Translations under genes and position numbers: made by a program | Assembly: GCA_964461995.1 (NCBI GenBank) | Contig: CAYWXL010000008.1 | Span: forward strand, 1-64,000 | Direction of reading: 5' to 3' | Length of the DNA: 64,000 nt | Origin: JALSRK01 sp964461995 | Lineage (GTDB): Bacteria; Acidobacteriota; Terriglobia; Bryobacterales; Bryobacteraceae | Part shown: positions 1 to 8,031 of the stretch, piece after piece | How positions within the stretch are numbered: position 1 is the first letter of the stretch | Layout: each line of letters opens with the position of its first letter | Notes under the pieces: generated by a model | What the model saw: the letters and a program-made list of their open reading frames with translations, nothing else | Database searches by the model: none | Told to the model about the DNA's origin: nothing

Positions 1-83
1 TGTCACCGAAATGGGGGAGGTCGTGTATGCTGTGAAGCGTTCGGACCGCGCCGGGCGGCGGGGCGGGATCCGCGGAGTGAAGT

Positions 84-2153
84 ATGCGGCGAAGGACTAC
101 CGGAAACGATCGGGGGTTCTCGAGGCGCGCGCTGCTGATGGGCGCCGCGGGGATGGCGGCGGCCGGCCGGGCGGCGCGGGCGCCGGTGGGTGAGCAGGCG
201 GTTCTCGACAATTTGGAGCGGCGGGCGCGAGAGGCGCTCGAGGCGATCCGGCACGCGCGCACCGCCGCGGAGGCGGACCAGGCCAGGCCCCGGCTGCGCC
301 GGCTGCTGCGGGAATCGCTGGGCTTCGAGAAGCTGCCGTGGCCGCCCGAGCTGGGGGCGAGGACGGTCGGGGAGCTGCGGGAGCGCGGCTACCGGATCGA
401 GAAGCTCGTCTGGGAGACATTGCCCGGCGTGCCGGTTCCGGCGCACCTCTATCTGCCGGAGAAGCTGAGCGGGAAGGCCCCGGCGATCCTGTTCTACACG
501 GGCCACTGGTGGCCCGACAGCAAGTCGCGGGAGAACTTCCAGGCCTTCTGCATCAACATGGCGCGGCTGGGCTTCGTGGTGCTGACTTTCGACGCCTTCG
601 GGCAGGGCGAGCGGGGCGTGTCGCGGCGCGACCACCGGCGCACGGAGTTCCTGCCCGTGGGCGTTTCCCAACAGGGCCTGGCCGAGTACGAGACCCGGTG
701 CGCGCTGGAATACCTGTTGTCGCGGCCGGAGGTGGACCGGGAGCGGATCGGGATGACGGGGGCCTCCGGGGGCGGCTACAACACCTGGCTCACGGCGGCG
801 CTGGACGACAGGATCCGGGTGGCCGTGCCGGTGGTGGGGACGAGCGATTTCTACGAGCAGATCCACGTCTGCCGGCCGCTGGACTGGTACCGGGCGGTGG
901 AGCACTGCCACTTCGTGCCGCGGCTCATCCGGTACGCGGACAACTACGAATTTGTGGCGATGACGGCGCCGCGGCCGCTGATGATCATCGCGGCGAGCGA
1001 GGACCAGAGCTTTCCGATCAAGGGTGTACAGAAAGTCTACCGTTACGGGCGGGAGCTGTACGAGGCGTACGGGGCCGGGGAGAAGATCGCGTTCTTCGAG
1101 GACGAGCGCGAGGGGCACGGCTATCAGAAGAGGAAGCGGGAGGCGGCCTACGGTTGGTTCCTGAAATGGCTGATGGACCGCGGCGACGGGGCGCCGTTCG
1201 CCGAGCCGCCGACGCAGACGAGGCCGTGGGACGACCCTGCACTGCGGTGTTTCCCGCCGGGAGAGAACCGGCCGGCGGGGCCGGGCTTCGTGGCGATGGC
1301 GGAGAAGCTGGCGCGGGAAACGCGGCCGGCAGGCCGACAGATCGATCTCGAAACGGCGCTTGGGGCGGCGCCGCGGCGGCCGCGGTTCGATTCGAAGCTC
1401 TCGGCGGCGCGGCGGCAGCGGGTGACCGTCCCGGTGGAAGAGGATCTGGCCGTGCCGGTAATGCTGCTGCGGCCGGAGGGGGAGTCGCGAGGGCTCCTGG
1501 TGGCGGCGGACGACCGCGGTAAGGAGGAGGCCGCTTCGAGTCCGTTGGCGCGCGAGGCGCTGCGGGTGGGGTGGACGGTGGCGTCGGTCGATCCCCGGGG
1601 CACCGGTGAGATGCGAGTGTCGAAGCCCGGCTGGATGTTCGCTGTGAGCCTGCTGCTGGGGGAGAACTTCGTCTGGCGGCAGGCGCTGGACCTGCTGGCC
1701 GTGCGGGACGCGCTGGGCCGGGGCCGGGGGTTCGCGCTATACGCCCGGGGCCACAACGCGGCGCTGGCGGCGGCCTATGCCGTCGCGGCGGGCGGGCGAG
1801 GGCTGCGGTGGTTCGTCCTGCAGGACGGGTTTCTGACCTACCACGCTTTCATTTCGCGGCCGGCGTCGGCGCGGGCCTCGTTCCAGCTCTTCGGCGCGGA
1901 GGACTTCCGCCGGGATGCCTACGACCGCGAGATCCCGCACCACTACGTGGTCTTTGATGTTCTGCGGCATTTCGACCTGCCGCAGTTGCTCGAAGCGGCC
2001 GGCGCGCGGGGGCTCATCGTCAACCCGATCGACGGGGACTGGCGACTGATGGAGAAGAGCGAGGCGCAGCGGTGGGCGCCAGCGGGCGTCGAACTGGTTT
2101 GCCGGGCCGGACCGGCGGCGGTACGGGAGAAGTTCCGGGGGCTGGTGGCGTAG
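84..2153 (+). CDS. Secreted alpha/beta-hydrolase, acetyl-xylan-esterase-like, with a second degenerate hydrolase half
   Basis: The 689-residue protein is probably an exported esterase acting on acylated sugars or polysaccharide. The N-terminus carries a twin-arginine-like signal (SRRALLMGAAGMAAAG, residues 13-28). The first half has the nucleophile elbow GASGGG with Ser228, a likely acid at Glu306/Asp307 (ASEDQSFP) and His345 in EGHGY, so the triad looks complete. From about residue 430 a second alpha/beta-hydrolase-like half follows, but its elbow region reads ARGHNAA with no serine, so it is probably non-catalytic. The ATG at 84 is chosen because it starts just before the Tat signal. Upstream DNA is cut by the window edge, so operon context is unknown. 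It fits the sugar-polymer degradation genes at 12-24 kb. The substrate cannot be named from sequence alone. Confidence 0.75.
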   Translation: MRRRTTGNDRGFSRRALLMGAAGMAAAGRAARAPVGEQAVLDNLERRAREALEAIRHARTAAEADQARPRLRRLLRESLGFEKLPWPPELGARTVGELRERGYRIEKLVWETLPGVPVPAHLYLPEKLSGKAPAILFYTGHWWPDSKSRENFQAFCINMARLGFVVLTFDAFGQGERGVSRRDHRRTEFLPVGVSQQGLAEYETRCALEYLLSRPEVDRERIGMTGASGGGYNTWLTAALDDRIRVAVPVVGTSDFYEQIHVCRPLDWYRAVEHCHFVPRLIRYADNYEFVAMTAPRPLMIIAASEDQSFPIKGVQKVYRYGRELYEAYGAGEKIAFFEDEREGHGYQKRKREAAYGWFLKWLMDRGDGAPFAEPPTQTRPWDDPALRCFPPGENRPAGPGFVAMAEKLARETRPAGRQIDLETALGAAPRRPRFDSKLSAARRQRVTVPVEEDLAVPVMLLRPEGESRGLLVAADDRGKEEAASSPLAREALRVGWTVASVDPRGTGEMRVSKPGWMFAVSLLLGENFVWRQALDLLAVRDALGRGRGFALYARGHNAALAAAYAVAAGGRGLRWFVLQDGFLTYHAFISRPASARASFQLFGAEDFRRDAYDREIPHHYVVFDVLRHFDLPQLLEAAGARGLIVNPIDGDWRLMEKSEAQRWAPAGVELVCRAGPAAVREKFRGLVA

Positions 2154-2326
2154 GGGTTTCGGGAACCCCTGAGGCGCCGAGGGCACGGAAAAATCCTCTT
2201 AATCTTTATGGATGGGGACGGCCGGGGCGTTTCCCTGTTGAACGGGGAAAGCGTCGCAGGTTCGGCAGGGAGTGAGCGCCGAGGCGATGCGAGAGTGTGG
2301 GGGGAGCGGCGGGCTGGATGACGGGA

Positions 2327-2691
2327 TCAGTCCCTGGCCGCGGGTGGCAGGCGATCGGGGATGGTGGCGAGTTGAGAAGCGAGATCGGGGACTTGGCGTG
2401 ATGCCGCTTGCCAGACGATGTCCCAATCGATGCCGAAATAAGCGTGGACGAGAATGTTCCGAAATGCCACGATATCAGCCCATGGGATTTCGGGATGACA
2501 GTCACGGAGCGCTTGCGAAACACGGCTGCAGGCCGCCCCGATAACGATCAGGTTGCGGACCACTGCGTCTCGAACGGTGCGGTTGGCCAGGAAAGCAGCG
2601 CGGTCCAGACCGTCTATGTCTTCTGCGATGTAGCCGGCGGCTTGGACGCGGCTTGGACAATGTCTCGAAGATACAGTTCGTCACGCCGCAT
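2327..2691 (-). pseudogene. hepT: HepT-type HEPN toxin, frameshifted by an 11-bp tandem duplication
   Basis: HepT toxins are HEPN ribonucleases neutralised by the nucleotidyltransferase MntA. Reading from ATG 2691 gives MRRDELYLRDIVQAA, then the frame runs into TAG after 25 codons. The rest of the protein is in another frame down to the stop at 2327. Removing one copy of the 11-bp repeat at 2637-2658 restores one open frame of 117 residues. The restored protein contains RNILVHAY, an exact RX4HXY motif holding the catalytic Arg/His and the tyrosine that MntA modifies in characterised systems. The start overlaps the end of the mntA-like gene, the usual arrangement. As it stands only a 25-residue peptide, or a C-terminal piece from an internal GTG at 2563, could be made. 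A sequencing error is possible, but a perfect duplication is more like a real mutation. Confidence 0.85.
2637..2658. repeat. Perfect 11-bp tandem duplication inside hepT
   Basis: GCGGCTTGGAC occurs at 2637-2647 and again at 2648-2658 with no mismatch. The extra 11 bp shifts the hepT frame, and deleting one copy gives a clean 117-codon gene. The repeat could revert by slippage. Confidence 0.9.
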
Positions 2692-2986
2692 AGGCCAGGA
2701 GAACTTCGCGAAGGACCGCGTCGCGCAGGAGGGGCTTGAGCGCCTTCTTTGAGACCAGATCCACTTTGCGGTCGAGCAGGGCGGAAAGCTCACGCATGAG
2801 AGCGGCGTACTCGATCAGGCCTACGGGGGCGCCGGGCTGGAATTCCACCAGGAAATCGATGTCGCTGTCCGGGCGGGCGTCCCCACGAGCGTGGGAGCCG
2901 AACACGGAGAGTTCCTTGACGTGGTACCGGCGGCAGATCTGCGCGATTCGGGCAGCCGGTAAGACGAGGCCGCTCGGCAGAGTCAT
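2681..2986 (-). CDS. mntA: MntA-type nucleotidyltransferase antitoxin
   Basis: The 101-residue protein belongs to the minimal nucleotidyltransferase family that silences HepT by adding AMP to a tyrosine. The active-site signature GSHARGDARPDSDIDF is visible at about residues 30-45 and matches GSX10DXD exactly. Length is typical. The gene is intact and precedes hepT on the reverse strand, with its TGA (2681-2683) just inside the hepT start (ATG 2689-2691), so the two were translationally coupled. Because the toxin is frameshifted, this is now an apparently intact antitoxin without an intact partner. The ATG at 2986 is the only sensible start. Confidence 0.85.
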   Translation of the reverse strand: MTLPSGLVLPAARIAQICRRYHVKELSVFGSHARGDARPDSDIDFLVEFQPGAPVGLIEYAALMRELSALLDRKVDLVSKKALKPLLRDAVLREVLLAYAA

Positions 2987-3297
2987 CGATTCTCATCGTA
3001 ACCCGTGGGACCGGTTTCTGACCCGGCGGGAGGCGACGAATCGAACGCCGCTGCTGTGCCGGGCGGCGTACCAACGGCGGGAGCGACGGGCTATTAAATT
3101 CGGTGACAGCCTACGCAAACCCTTATCTCTGCGCGCGCCGCCCCGAACTGCTGAGGTTGCGCGACGGCGCGCTGCGAATGCGGCAGCGGCCGCCCGATTG
3201 TGGAGATTGGGCCGGCGCGGCGCTGGGATTCGGGAAAAGGGGTGACTGTCCCCAGGGTGTGCGAGAATCGAGGGTTGCTTTCCAAGCACGCTGTCTT
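2987..3297. other. Intergenic stretch with REP-like half-motifs
   Basis: This 311-bp divergent gap between mntA and the methyltransferase holds no convincing gene. Two short motifs stand out: AAATTCGGTGACAG near 3095-3109 and AAAAGGGGTGACTGTCCCC near 3237-3255. They resemble the GGTGACAGTCACC and GGGGACTGTCCCC cores seen around REP-associated elements in many bacteria. The reverse complement of TTCGGTGACA also lies at the very start of the window (1-10). No transposase is present. The promoters of both flanking genes must lie here, but no clear -35/-10 pair was identified. Confidence 0.4.
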
Positions 3298-3999
3298 ATG
3301 AGCCGCCGGCTGCCTCCCGAGAAACAGGATTCCCGCCTGATGCGGGAGATGTTCCACACGATCTCGCCGCGCTACGACTTCATCACGCGGGTTTTCTCCT
3401 ACGGGATGGACCCGGGCTGGAAACGGCGGGCGGTGGAGTGGGCGCAGTTGCCTGACGAGGCGGTGGTGCTGGATCTGGCCTGCGGTACGGGCGACTTCAC
3501 CAAACTGGTGGCGGCGCGGCATCCGGCGAGCCGGGTGGTCTCGGCGGACCTGGTGCTGAACATGCTGCGGCTGGCGCGGGCCGACGGCGTGCGGCGGCCG
3601 GTATGCGCCGACGCGATGCGGCTGCCGTTCGCCGACGAGACCTTTGACGCGGTGTTTACGGGGTATGGGATGCGAAACTTCCCGGACCTGGCCGGTGCGT
3701 TGCGCCAGATCCGCCGGGTGCTGAAACCCGGGGGCGTGCTGGTGACCCTGGATTTCTTCCTGCCGGGCAACCGGGTGTTCCGCCGCCTCTACCTGGGCTA
3801 TCTCTACGTCCAGGGGTTCTTCTGGGGACTCATGTTGCACGGGCGGCCGCGGATCTATACCTACATTCCGGACTCGCTAGCGACATTTCTGACGTTGGAG
3901 GAATACAGCCGGCTGGCCGAGGAGTGCGGCTTCGTGGTACGCCGGGCCGAGGGGTTCGTTCTCGGCGGGATCGGCGTCCACTGGGCCGCCAGGAAGTGA
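3298..3999 (+). CDS. ubiE: UbiE/MenG-family quinone C-methyltransferase
   Basis: This 233-residue protein is a class I SAM-dependent methyltransferase of the UbiE/COQ5 family, which methylates the ring of demethylmenaquinone or the ubiquinone precursor. SAM motif I is VLDLACGTGDF at about residues 57-67. The N-terminal block FHTISPRYDFITRVFSYGMD is the family-typical region ahead of it, followed by YGMRNF and LKPGGVLVTLDFF. Length matches UbiE/MenG (about 230-250). The start is ATG 3298 because the homologous region begins right after it; the open frame extends further upstream but that extension resembles nothing. Menaquinone is the likelier substrate in an acidobacterium, but no neighbouring quinone gene confirms it. 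Confidence 0.85.
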   Translation: MSRRLPPEKQDSRLMREMFHTISPRYDFITRVFSYGMDPGWKRRAVEWAQLPDEAVVLDLACGTGDFTKLVAARHPASRVVSADLVLNMLRLARADGVRRPVCADAMRLPFADETFDAVFTGYGMRNFPDLAGALRQIRRVLKPGGVLVTLDFFLPGNRVFRRLYLGYLYVQGFFWGLMLHGRPRIYTYIPDSLATFLTLEEYSRLAEECGFVVRRAEGFVLGGIGVHWAARK

Positions 4000-4249
4000 A
4001 AAGCCCCGCGGCGCGGAACAAAAAATGGCGATTCTTTTGGTGGCGCCGGCACGAAGCCGTGTTAGGATAAAGGGACTGCTAGGTATTCTTCTTGAACCGG
4101 TGCCAGGCTGCGGCCTCACCGGAGATCCTTCCTGACCGAAGCCTGCGCTCTGGTTCACGATCGAGAATGCTGGAAAAGCCGGGAGTCCGCTTCGGCTCCT
4201 ATAAAGAAGAAGCGGGCCGCGGCGATAGCAGGTGAGAAGAAGAGAAAGA

Positions 4250-5887
4250 ATGGAACGACATCCAAAGGGCACTCGAGCCCGCGTATTGCTTAGCTCCGTT
4301 TTCGGCCCGTACGCCCGGGACGACGAGTACGGCAGCCGCTCCATCAATCCGATGGAGCTTTACCACAACCAGGTCACCCGCGCCCAGGGGGCCTTTTCGC
4401 TCAGGATGTTCCACCGCTCGTGGGGCATCCTCATGATCCAAGAAAATATTTCCGCACCGTGCACCGTGCTCGACTTTCCCACCCGGGAAGATTTCATCAA
4501 GGAACTCAAGCGGCACCGCTACGACATCGTGGGCATCTCGTCGATCATCGTCAACGTCGGCAAGGTGAAGGAGATGTGCAAGCTGGTGCGCAAGCACTCT
4601 CCGGAATCGGTGATCGTAGTCGGGGGACACGTGGCCGCGATACCGGACATCGAGAGCATGGTGGATGCGGACCACATCGTCAAAGGTGATGGCATCTCGT
4701 GGATGCGGCGGTATCTTGGCGAAGATCCGAACGCGCCGGTCCGGCACCCGACGATCGCTTCGGCCTTCGGCCACCGGGTGTTGGGGTTCCGAATTCCGCA
4801 ACCGCAAGGCTCAGTGGCGGCGACGATCATCCCCTCGGCGGGCTGCCCGATGGGGTGCAACTTCTGCACGACCTCGGCCTTCTTCGGGGGTAAGGGCAAC
4901 ATGCTGAACTTCCTCACCACGGGTGAGGAGGTCTTTCAGGCGATGTGCGACGCCGAGGAGAAGCTGAACGTCGATTCCTTTTTCATCATGGACGAGAACT
5001 TCCTGCTGCAGCGCAAGCGGGCGATGGAGCTTCTCGAGTGCATGAAAAAGGCGGACAAGCCGTGGGCGCTGTATGTGTTCTCGTCGGCGAACGCGATCCG
5101 CAAGTACACGATGGAGGAGCTGGTCCAGTTGGGGATCTCGTGGGTCTGGATCGGGCTGGAGTCGCCGCGCTCGCAGTACTCGAAGCTGAACGGAACCGAC
5201 ACGAGGGAGCTGGCGCGGGAGATGCAGCAGCACGGCATCAAGCTGCTCGGCTCGACCATCGTGGGCCTGGAGCACCACACGCCGGAGAACATCCGCGAGG
5301 AGATCGAGTACGCGGTCTCGCACGGGACGGACTTCCACCAGTTCATGCTCTACACGCCGGTGCCCGGCACGCCGCTGTACCGGGAGATGAAAGAGAAGGG
5401 CAAGCTGCTCGACGTGGACCTGGCGGACATTCATGGCCAGTACAAGTTCAACTTCGAGCACCCGGCGATCTCGCGCGACGACTCTAAGAAGTTTCTCGAC
5501 TGGGCGTTCCAGCGGGACTTCGAGAAGAACGGTCCAAGCCTGTTCCGGATCTGCCGCACGACGCTGGCGGGTTGGCGGCGGTACAAGAACTACCCGGACC
5601 TGCGGGTGCGGAAGCGGTTCGAGAACGAGATCCAAGGGCTGAAGACGGCTTACAGCGGGATGCTCTGGGCGATGGAAAAGCGTCTGAAGGAAACCAATGA
5701 GGCGGTGGCGCGCCAGATCCGCCAGCTTCGTTTCGAGCTGCAGATCGAGTTCGGCGCGGCGGCCCGGATGGCGGCGGCCTTCTTGGGTCCGCTGCTGTTG
5801 TGGTCCGCCAAGCGCGAAGAGAAGCGGCTGGCTCGCGGCAAGACTTACGAGCCTAAGACCATCATCGAACGCCGCAACTGGGCCTGA
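4250..5887 (+). CDS. B12-binding-domain radical SAM protein
   Basis: The 545-residue protein has an N-terminal cobalamin-binding fold (about residues 60-150, including DIVGISS and VIVVGGHVA) followed by a radical SAM core. The 4Fe-4S ligands are in CPMGCNFC, Cys199, Cys203 and Cys206, the standard CX3CX2C. The C-terminal 150 residues are helical and charged. Such proteins perform difficult methylations or rearrangements, often on lipids or antibiotics. Its place just ahead of a Wzm/Wzt-like exporter suggests a role in a surface lipid or polysaccharide, but this is inference. ATG 4250 is chosen; an in-frame GTG lies at 4232. The protein lacks the HPN motif of typical upstream B12 binding, so cobalamin is probably bound base-off without a histidine ligand. 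Confidence 0.8.
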   Translation: MERHPKGTRARVLLSSVFGPYARDDEYGSRSINPMELYHNQVTRAQGAFSLRMFHRSWGILMIQENISAPCTVLDFPTREDFIKELKRHRYDIVGISSIIVNVGKVKEMCKLVRKHSPESVIVVGGHVAAIPDIESMVDADHIVKGDGISWMRRYLGEDPNAPVRHPTIASAFGHRVLGFRIPQPQGSVAATIIPSAGCPMGCNFCTTSAFFGGKGNMLNFLTTGEEVFQAMCDAEEKLNVDSFFIMDENFLLQRKRAMELLECMKKADKPWALYVFSSANAIRKYTMEELVQLGISWVWIGLESPRSQYSKLNGTDTRELAREMQQHGIKLLGSTIVGLEHHTPENIREEIEYAVSHGTDFHQFMLYTPVPGTPLYREMKEKGKLLDVDLADIHGQYKFNFEHPAISRDDSKKFLDWAFQRDFEKNGPSLFRICRTTLAGWRRYKNYPDLRVRKRFENEIQGLKTAYSGMLWAMEKRLKETNEAVARQIRQLRFELQIEFGAAARMAAAFLGPLLLWSAKREEKRLARGKTYEPKTIIERRNWA

Positions 5888-6028
5888 GTGGAGAGGCGGC
5901 CTGTTCCCCACGGCGGAGCGGGCCGCAGGCCTCCCGGACATCACTCACCGGAACTCCGCGCTAGAAGTTCGCTGCCGAATGCGGCGGTCTAATGCCTTAC
6001 CATAGAAGGCTTGGGCGCTTCCGTTTCC

Positions 6029-6793
6029 ATGCAGTACAACAACTACGGCTTCCTGCTGCGGAACTTGGTGCTGCGGGACTTCAAGATCCGCTACCGGAAC
6101 ATGTCGCTGGGCATCTTCTGGTCTCTGCTGAATCCGCTGGTGATGATGGGGGTGTTGACCTTCATCTTCACCCAAATCTTTCAGCCGCCGAACATCGAAG
6201 ACTTCTATCTGAAGGTCTTGTCGGGGCTGGTGGTGTTCAATTTCTTTTCGCTGGCATGGCTGTCGGCGACGGTGTCGATTTACAGCAATGCGGGTCTCGT
6301 GAAGAAGGTCCCGATGCCGCGGGAGTTGCTGCCGATTTCGACGGTGCTCGCCAACGGGCTGCACTTCCTGATCCAGATCGGACTACTCATTGTGCTGGTG
6401 CTGCACGCGGGTTATAAAGTGAACCGGTATTGGCTGCTGCTGCCGGTGATCTTCGCGCTGGAAGCGGTGTTCGTCTGCGGGCTGAGCCTGGTGACCTCGG
6501 CGTTGGACGTTTACTTCCGCGACATGCGGTACGTCGTGGAGTCGGCTAACACGGTGCTGTTCTGGCTGGTACCGATCTTCTACACCTTCACGATGATCCC
6601 GCAGGAGTTCCGATCCGTTTACCAGTACAACCCGATAGCCGCGGTGGTGTTGGCGCTTCAGTCGGTCGTCTTGGACGCCAAGATGCCGCCGACGCCGCTG
6701 CTGATCAAACTCCCGCTCGTGTCGTTTTTCTTTCTGGCGGCCGGGTTCGGAGTGTTCCGGCGGCTGAAGCGGAACTTCGCCGATTTCCTGTGA
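6029..6793 (+). CDS. wzm: ABC-2 type polysaccharide export permease (Wzm-like)
   Basis: The 254-residue protein is the membrane half of an ABC-2 exporter for O-antigen or another undecaprenyl-linked polysaccharide. It starts with the family-typical amphipathic segment (LVLRDFKIRYRNMSLGIFW), then about six hydrophobic segments, with the conserved DVYFRDMRYVVE block between segments four and five. Length is normal for Wzm. It is followed after 4 bp by the ATPase, so the two form an operon and a transporter. The start is ATG 6029; the in-frame TTG at 6011 is less likely. Confidence 0.85.
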   Translation: MQYNNYGFLLRNLVLRDFKIRYRNMSLGIFWSLLNPLVMMGVLTFIFTQIFQPPNIEDFYLKVLSGLVVFNFFSLAWLSATVSIYSNAGLVKKVPMPRELLPISTVLANGLHFLIQIGLLIVLVLHAGYKVNRYWLLLPVIFALEAVFVCGLSLVTSALDVYFRDMRYVVESANTVLFWLVPIFYTFTMIPQEFRSVYQYNPIAAVVLALQSVVLDAKMPPTPLLIKLPLVSFFFLAAGFGVFRRLKRNFADFL

Positions 6794-6797
6794 TCCG

Positions 6798-7550
6798 ATG
6801 GCCCACGTCATCTTCAAGAACGTCTCGAAGATCTACACGCGGCAATCGAGGCAATTCCTGTTCCGTTTCGTCTGGGAGCTGCTGACGGGTCAGCGCCGTC
6901 GGCGGAATAATGACGCTTTCTATGCGCTGCGGAACGTCAGCTTTGAACTGGGTGACGGCGACACGCTGGGGATCGTCGGCCATAACGGAGCAGGCAAGAG
7001 CACGCTCCTAAACCTGGTGGCCGGGTTGACGGTGCCGGAAGAGGGGTCCGTAAGCGTCGATGGGCGGCTGATGGCGCTGCTGGAGCTGGGCAGCGGATTC
7101 CACCCGGATCTGACCGGGGCCGAAAATTTGTACATGAACGCAGCCCTCTGTGGGATGACGCGGCAGGAGGCAGAAAGGGCGTTCGAGAAAATCGTAGAGT
7201 TTTCCGAGCTGGGGCGGTTCATCAATGAGCCGCTGCGGACGTACTCGGCGGGGATGGTAATGCGGCTGGCTTTTTCGATCGCGGTGCAGGTGGAGCCGGA
7301 CATCCTGCTGATTGATGAGATTTTTGCGGTAGGCGACAAAGACTTCCAGGCGAAGTGTTCGGACCGGATCCTCGAGATGCGCGACCGGGGGACGATCCTT
7401 CTTTGCGTCTCGCACAGCGCTGACACGCTCCGGGAGCTGTGCAAGCGGGGATTGTGGATCGAGTCCGGACGGGCAGTAATGTACGGCGAGGCGGACGAGG
7501 TCTTCGACGCGTACCTGTCACACAAGAGCGCTAGTCCGGCAGCGCAGTAG
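6798..7550 (+). CDS. wzt: ABC exporter ATP-binding protein (Wzt-like)
   Basis: The 250-residue ATPase powers polysaccharide export with the preceding permease. Walker A is GHNGAGKST (about residues 57-65), the signature is the Wzt-typical YSAGMVMRLAF instead of LSGGQ, and Walker B is DILLIDEIFAVGD. The H-loop lies in CVSHS near the end. It ends at about the size of the nucleotide-binding domain alone and lacks the C-terminal carbohydrate-binding domain that some Wzt proteins use to recognise the capped end of the chain. That bears on the possible chain terminator downstream at 8018-9499. Confidence 0.87.
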   Translation: MAHVIFKNVSKIYTRQSRQFLFRFVWELLTGQRRRRNNDAFYALRNVSFELGDGDTLGIVGHNGAGKSTLLNLVAGLTVPEEGSVSVDGRLMALLELGSGFHPDLTGAENLYMNAALCGMTRQEAERAFEKIVEFSELGRFINEPLRTYSAGMVMRLAFSIAVQVEPDILLIDEIFAVGDKDFQAKCSDRILEMRDRGTILLCVSHSADTLRELCKRGLWIESGRAVMYGEADEVFDAYLSHKSASPAAQ

Positions 7551-7617
7551 GGTAGGGGTAGAGGCCGGGCCGCCTGACGGCCGCGGGTGTGCATTGGTTA
7601 TGCTGGGGACGCTGCGT

Positions 7618-8031
7618 ATGCCGGCGAAGAGAAAGCAACGGCTGTATACCGAAGAGCACGCGCGGGCGGGCGTCGATGTGAAGCTGCCCGAGATTGAGTG
7701 CTGGGAGAACCAATATCCCGGTTACACGATCGAGATCACCTATCCCGAATTCACTTCGGTCTGTCCCCGGACCGGCTTGCCGGACCACGGTACGATCACC
7801 ATCGAGTATGTGCCGGACAAGCTGTGCCTGGAACTGAAAAGCTTGAAGATGTACATGCTCGCCTACCGCGACCTGGGCATCTTCCAGGAGAATGTGGTGA
7901 ACCGTTTCGTCCAGGACATTGTGGCCGCCTGCAAGCCGGTCTCGGTGAAGGTGACCGGGGAGTTCCGGCCGCGGGGCGGCGTGCACACGAAGATCACGGC
8001 ATCATGGAGCAAGCGGCGTGGCCGGCGGTGA
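7618..8031 (+). CDS. queF: NADPH-dependent preQ0 reductase
   Basis: QueF reduces the nitrile of 7-cyano-7-deazaguanine (preQ0) to the aminomethyl of preQ1 in queuosine biosynthesis. The 137-residue length fits the short (type I) form. The catalytic Cys49 lies in FTSVCPRTG, Asp56 follows in LPDHG, and the NADPH/QueF motif ELKSLKMYMLAYRDLGIFQE starts at about residue 72. ATG 7618 gives the usual start MPAKRK; earlier starts at 7594 (TTG) and 7600 (ATG) add residues without family support. No other queuosine gene is nearby. Its end overlaps the next gene by 14 bp, so it is embedded in the polysaccharide transcription unit. Confidence 0.9.
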   Translation: MPAKRKQRLYTEEHARAGVDVKLPEIECWENQYPGYTIEITYPEFTSVCPRTGLPDHGTITIEYVPDKLCLELKSLKMYMLAYRDLGIFQENVVNRFVQDIVAACKPVSVKVTGEFRPRGGVHTKITASWSKRRGRR

